Assembly (NCBI GenBank): GCA_019418195.1
Contig: DYCJ01000126.1
Coordinates: 1 to 7,319, forward strand
Origin: Clostridiales bacterium
Lineage (GTDB): Bacteria; Bacillota; Clostridia; Lachnospirales; Lachnospiraceae
Direction of reading: 5' to 3'
DNA length: 7,319 bases
Shown: piece by piece, positions 5,910 through 7,319 of the stretch
Numbering within the stretch: position 1 is the first letter of the stretch
How the letters are laid out: each line of letters opens with the position of its first letter
The notes under the pieces: model-generated
Told to the model about the DNA's origin: nothing
Databases searched by the model: none
What the model saw: the letters and a program-made list of their open reading frames with translations, nothing else
Translations under genes and position numbers: made by a program

Positions 5910-7013
5910 CTAGTGCTGCTTCATTCCATCGAGCTTCTTTTTCTTGTATGCCTTGTACTCTCCGGCATCGATGGCATCCCTGATCTCTTCCATCATTGTA
6001 TTATAAAAATACAGATTATGAAGGACACACAGACGCATTCCCAGCATTTCCTTTGCCTTGAGCAGATGTCTTATATAAGCTCTGCTGTAGCTCCTGCAGG
6101 CAGGGCATCCGCATCCCTCTTCAATGGGCCGGTCATCAAGTTCATACTTTGCATTGAAAAGATTCATTTTCCCGTGATTAGTATACACATGTCCATGTCT
6201 GCCATTACGTGACGGATACACGCAGTCAAAAAAATCAACACCGCGGTCCACTGCCTCAAGAATATTGGCCGGTGTCCCCACCCCCATCAGATAAGGAACT
6301 ACCGCCTCAAGAATGCGGTACATTTCTTCATGGCTCTCTCCGACTGCCAGACCGCCCACTGCATATCCGTCCAGATCCAGTTCAGTGATCATCTGTGCAT
6401 GCGCGATACGGATATCCTCGTATACGCCGCCCTGATTGATACCGAAAAGCATCTGATGAGGATTGATCGTATCCGGAAGAGAGTTCAGCCGGGCCATCTC
6501 ATCCTTACAGCGTTTCAGCCAGCGTGCAGTACGCTCTACGGAATTCTGAATGTATTTCTTATCCGCCACACTGGACGGGCATTCGTCAAAGGCCATGGCA
6601 ATAGTGGAAGCCAGATTCGACTGGATCTGCATACTCTCCTCCGGTCCCATAAAGATTTTCTTTCCGTCAATGTGTGAATGAAAATGAACCCCTTCTTCTT
6701 TTATCTTTCTCAAGGATGCAAGGGAGAACACCTGAAATCCGCCCGAATCTGTCAGGATCGGCTTGTCCCAGTTCATAAAGCGGTGCAGCCCGCCGAGCTT
6801 TTTCACGACCTCATCTCCTGGTCTCACATGGAGATGATACGTGTTCGACAGCTCCACCTGCGTCTTGATCCCCCTAAGATCATCTGTAGATACAGCGCCT
6901 TTGATCGCTGCGGCTGTTCCTACATTCATAAATACAGGGGTCTCGATCGTACCGTGTACCGTGTGAAATCTTCCCCGCTTTGCCATCCCGTCTTTTTTCA
7001 GAAGTTCATACAT
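5910..7013 (-). CDS. tgt: tRNA-guanine(34) transglycosylase (queuosine pathway)
   Basis: Tgt exchanges guanine-34 in the anticodon of GUN tRNAs (Tyr, His, Asn, Asp) for a 7-deazaguanine base, normally preQ1 in bacteria, on the way to queuosine. The 367 residues are full length for the TIM-barrel family. LTDSGGFQV (87-95) holds the catalytic D89, FDECP (142-146) base-recognition D143, AVGGLAVGE (218-226) the base pocket with the bacterial-type valine V224, and FFDCVYPSRNGRHGH (261-275) the nucleophile D263. The zinc site is C301, C303, C306 and H332 (CGCPAC, LHNLYF). The ATG at 7011-7013 has AAGGAT at 7022-7027, eight bases upstream. The C-terminus is lysine-rich (KKKKLDGMKQH). queA, a common upstream neighbour, is replaced here by an L,D-transpeptidase gene. 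Whether this enzyme takes preQ1 or salvaged queuine cannot be told from the sequence. Confidence 0.97.
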   Translation of the reverse strand: MYELLKKDGMAKRGRFHTVHGTIETPVFMNVGTAAAIKGAVSTDDLRGIKTQVELSNTYHLHVRPGDEVVKKLGGLHRFMNWDKPILTDSGGFQVFSLASLRKIKEEGVHFHSHIDGKKIFMGPEESMQIQSNLASTIAMAFDECPSSVADKKYIQNSVERTARWLKRCKDEMARLNSLPDTINPHQMLFGINQGGVYEDIRIAHAQMITELDLDGYAVGGLAVGESHEEMYRILEAVVPYLMGVGTPANILEAVDRGVDFFDCVYPSRNGRHGHVYTNHGKMNLFNAKYELDDRPIEEGCGCPACRSYSRAYIRHLLKAKEMLGMRLCVLHNLYFYNTMMEEIRDAIDAGEYKAYKKKKLDGMKQH

Positions 7014-7042
7014 ATTATTATATCCTTATCCAAACTATTAAT

Positions 7043-7071
7043 ATTCTATCTGTTCATTTAGTTATGAACAA
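7043..7071 (-). promoter_or_regulatory. Weak candidate promoter of tgt
   Basis: On the minus strand TTGTTC (7066-7071) and TAGAAT (7043-7048) lie 17 bases apart. The -10 is good (5 of 6), the -35 poor (3 of 6). The predicted start would give a leader of about 23 bases holding the tgt ribosome binding site. Part of it overlaps the end of the transpeptidase gene and an inverted repeat at 7051-7070. No terminator is visible in the 44-base gap, so co-transcription with the upstream gene is equally possible. Confidence 0.3.
7051..7070. repeat. Inverted repeat at the end of the L,D-transpeptidase gene
   Basis: TGTTCAT and ATGAACA are perfect 7-bp arms around a six-base centre that contains the gene's TAA stop. 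It lies between the -35 and -10 of the weak candidate tgt promoter, so an operator is conceivable. No T run follows, so it is unlikely to be a terminator. A repeat this short is expected a few times by chance in a window of this size. Confidence 0.35.
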
Positions 7072-7319
7072 TCACAGGAGTGCCCGCACTGATCATGCCA
7101 AACAGTTGTTCAGCCTTGTCATATGGCATATTGACGCATCCATGAGATCCGTTTGTCTGATAGCGGGAACCACCAAATGATGACTGCCATGTAGCATCGT
7201 GGAACCCGTGTCCCTGCCAGGTAAACGGCATCCAGAATGCCACCGGAGTCTCGTAGCTTGGTTTTCCCGTAGCAGGATCGACCTCACCTTTAAGGGTTGA
7301 ATCACGCTCTGTATACAAG
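7058..7319 (-). CDS. L,D-transpeptidase, YkuD catalytic domain (partial, N-terminus beyond right edge)
   Basis: L,D-transpeptidases act outside the membrane and make 3-3 peptide cross-links in peptidoglycan or attach groups to it, independently of penicillin-binding proteins. The visible 86 codons hold the catalytic end of a YkuD domain: FWMPFTWQGHGFHDATWQ with the conserved histidine (residue 40 of the fragment), then SHGCVNMP with the nucleophilic cysteine (codon at 7136-7138), 17 residues between the two parts as the family motif requires. The end, AGTPVIVHN, is the usual closing strand. The reading frame is open to the last base; a TTG at 7316-7318 is not a credible start because half the domain would be missing. 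Clostridial relatives often have an N-terminal membrane anchor and a peptidoglycan-binding domain, which cannot be seen here. It stops 44 bases before tgt. Confidence 0.93.
   Translation of the reverse strand, partial: LYTERDSTLKGEVDPATGKPSYETPVAFWMPFTWQGHGFHDATWQSSFGGSRYQTNGSHGCVNMPYDKAEQLFGMISAGTPVIVHN

Noticed and set aside
5889..5930. Possible terminator after tgt (AAGC...GCTT followed by T)
   Set aside because: Only about four base pairs in the stem; too weak to call, so tgt to yajC read-through stays possible.
7017..7022. Perfect TATAAT just before the tgt start
   Set aside because: Only three bases from the ATG and overlapping the ribosome binding site; a transcript from it would lack the ribosome site and start within the coding region, and no -35 is correctly spaced.
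7093..7305. 70-codon minus-strand frame overlapping the transpeptidase
   Set aside because: Out-of-frame shadow of the YkuD domain, with no motif of its own.
7058..7318. L,D-transpeptidase fragment as a complete 86-residue protein starting at TTG
   Set aside because: The frame is open to the edge and the fragment lacks the first half of the YkuD domain, so the TTG is almost certainly an internal leucine codon.
1..7319. Search for CRISPR, tRNA, rRNA, insertion sequence, phage, toxin-antitoxin or defence genes
   Set aside because: No spaced repeats, no cloverleaf or rRNA-like segments, no transposase or recombinase motifs; nearly every base belongs to housekeeping genes or their short control regions.

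Overview
This window looks like ordinary chromosomal housekeeping sequence from an anaerobic Gram-positive bacterium, most likely a Clostridia member of the Lachnospiraceae. The assignment rests on protein style (IlvB, IlvD, LeuB and Tgt all read like gut-clostridial versions), strong AGGAGG-type ribosome binding sites and gene order. It is inference by eye, not a database match. All recognisable genes lie on the minus strand, so transcription runs from high to low coordinates. Both edges cut a gene.

In transcription order, the right edge (7058-7319) holds the catalytic C-terminus of a YkuD-family L,D-transpeptidase. Next is tgt (5910-7013), the tRNA-guanine transglycosylase of the queuosine pathway, then yajC (5533-5811), a small accessory subunit of the Sec translocase. 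yajC appears to have its own promoter (5850-5878) and a hairpin terminator (5464-5514), so it is probably a single-gene unit. secD and secF, its usual partners, do not follow.

A second transcription unit starts from a well-formed sigma-A-type promoter at 5394-5422 and runs leuB (4271-5356), ilvD (2505-4184), ilvB (779-2467), serC (1-795, running off the left edge). IlvB makes acetolactate (or acetohydroxybutyrate), IlvD dehydrates the dihydroxyacids to the 2-oxoacids of valine and isoleucine, and LeuB carries out the oxidative decarboxylation step of leucine synthesis. SerC, from the serine pathway, is tied to ilvB by a 17-base overlap with its ribosome binding site inside ilvB. ilvC, ilvN, leuA, leuCD and ilvE are not in the window and must be elsewhere if the pathways are complete. 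The predicted leuB leader is only about 30 bases, so no T-box or peptide-attenuation leader fits in front of leuB.

I see no mobile element, CRISPR array, tRNA, rRNA, phage gene or defence system, and no gene-free stretch longer than about 180 bases. The points worth a second look are modest: a phased ATCA/TGAT array over the leuB promoter, a hairpin across the ilvD stop codon, the coupling of serC to the branched-chain operon, and residue changes in IlvB and IlvD that bear on inhibitor binding and iron-sulfur class.
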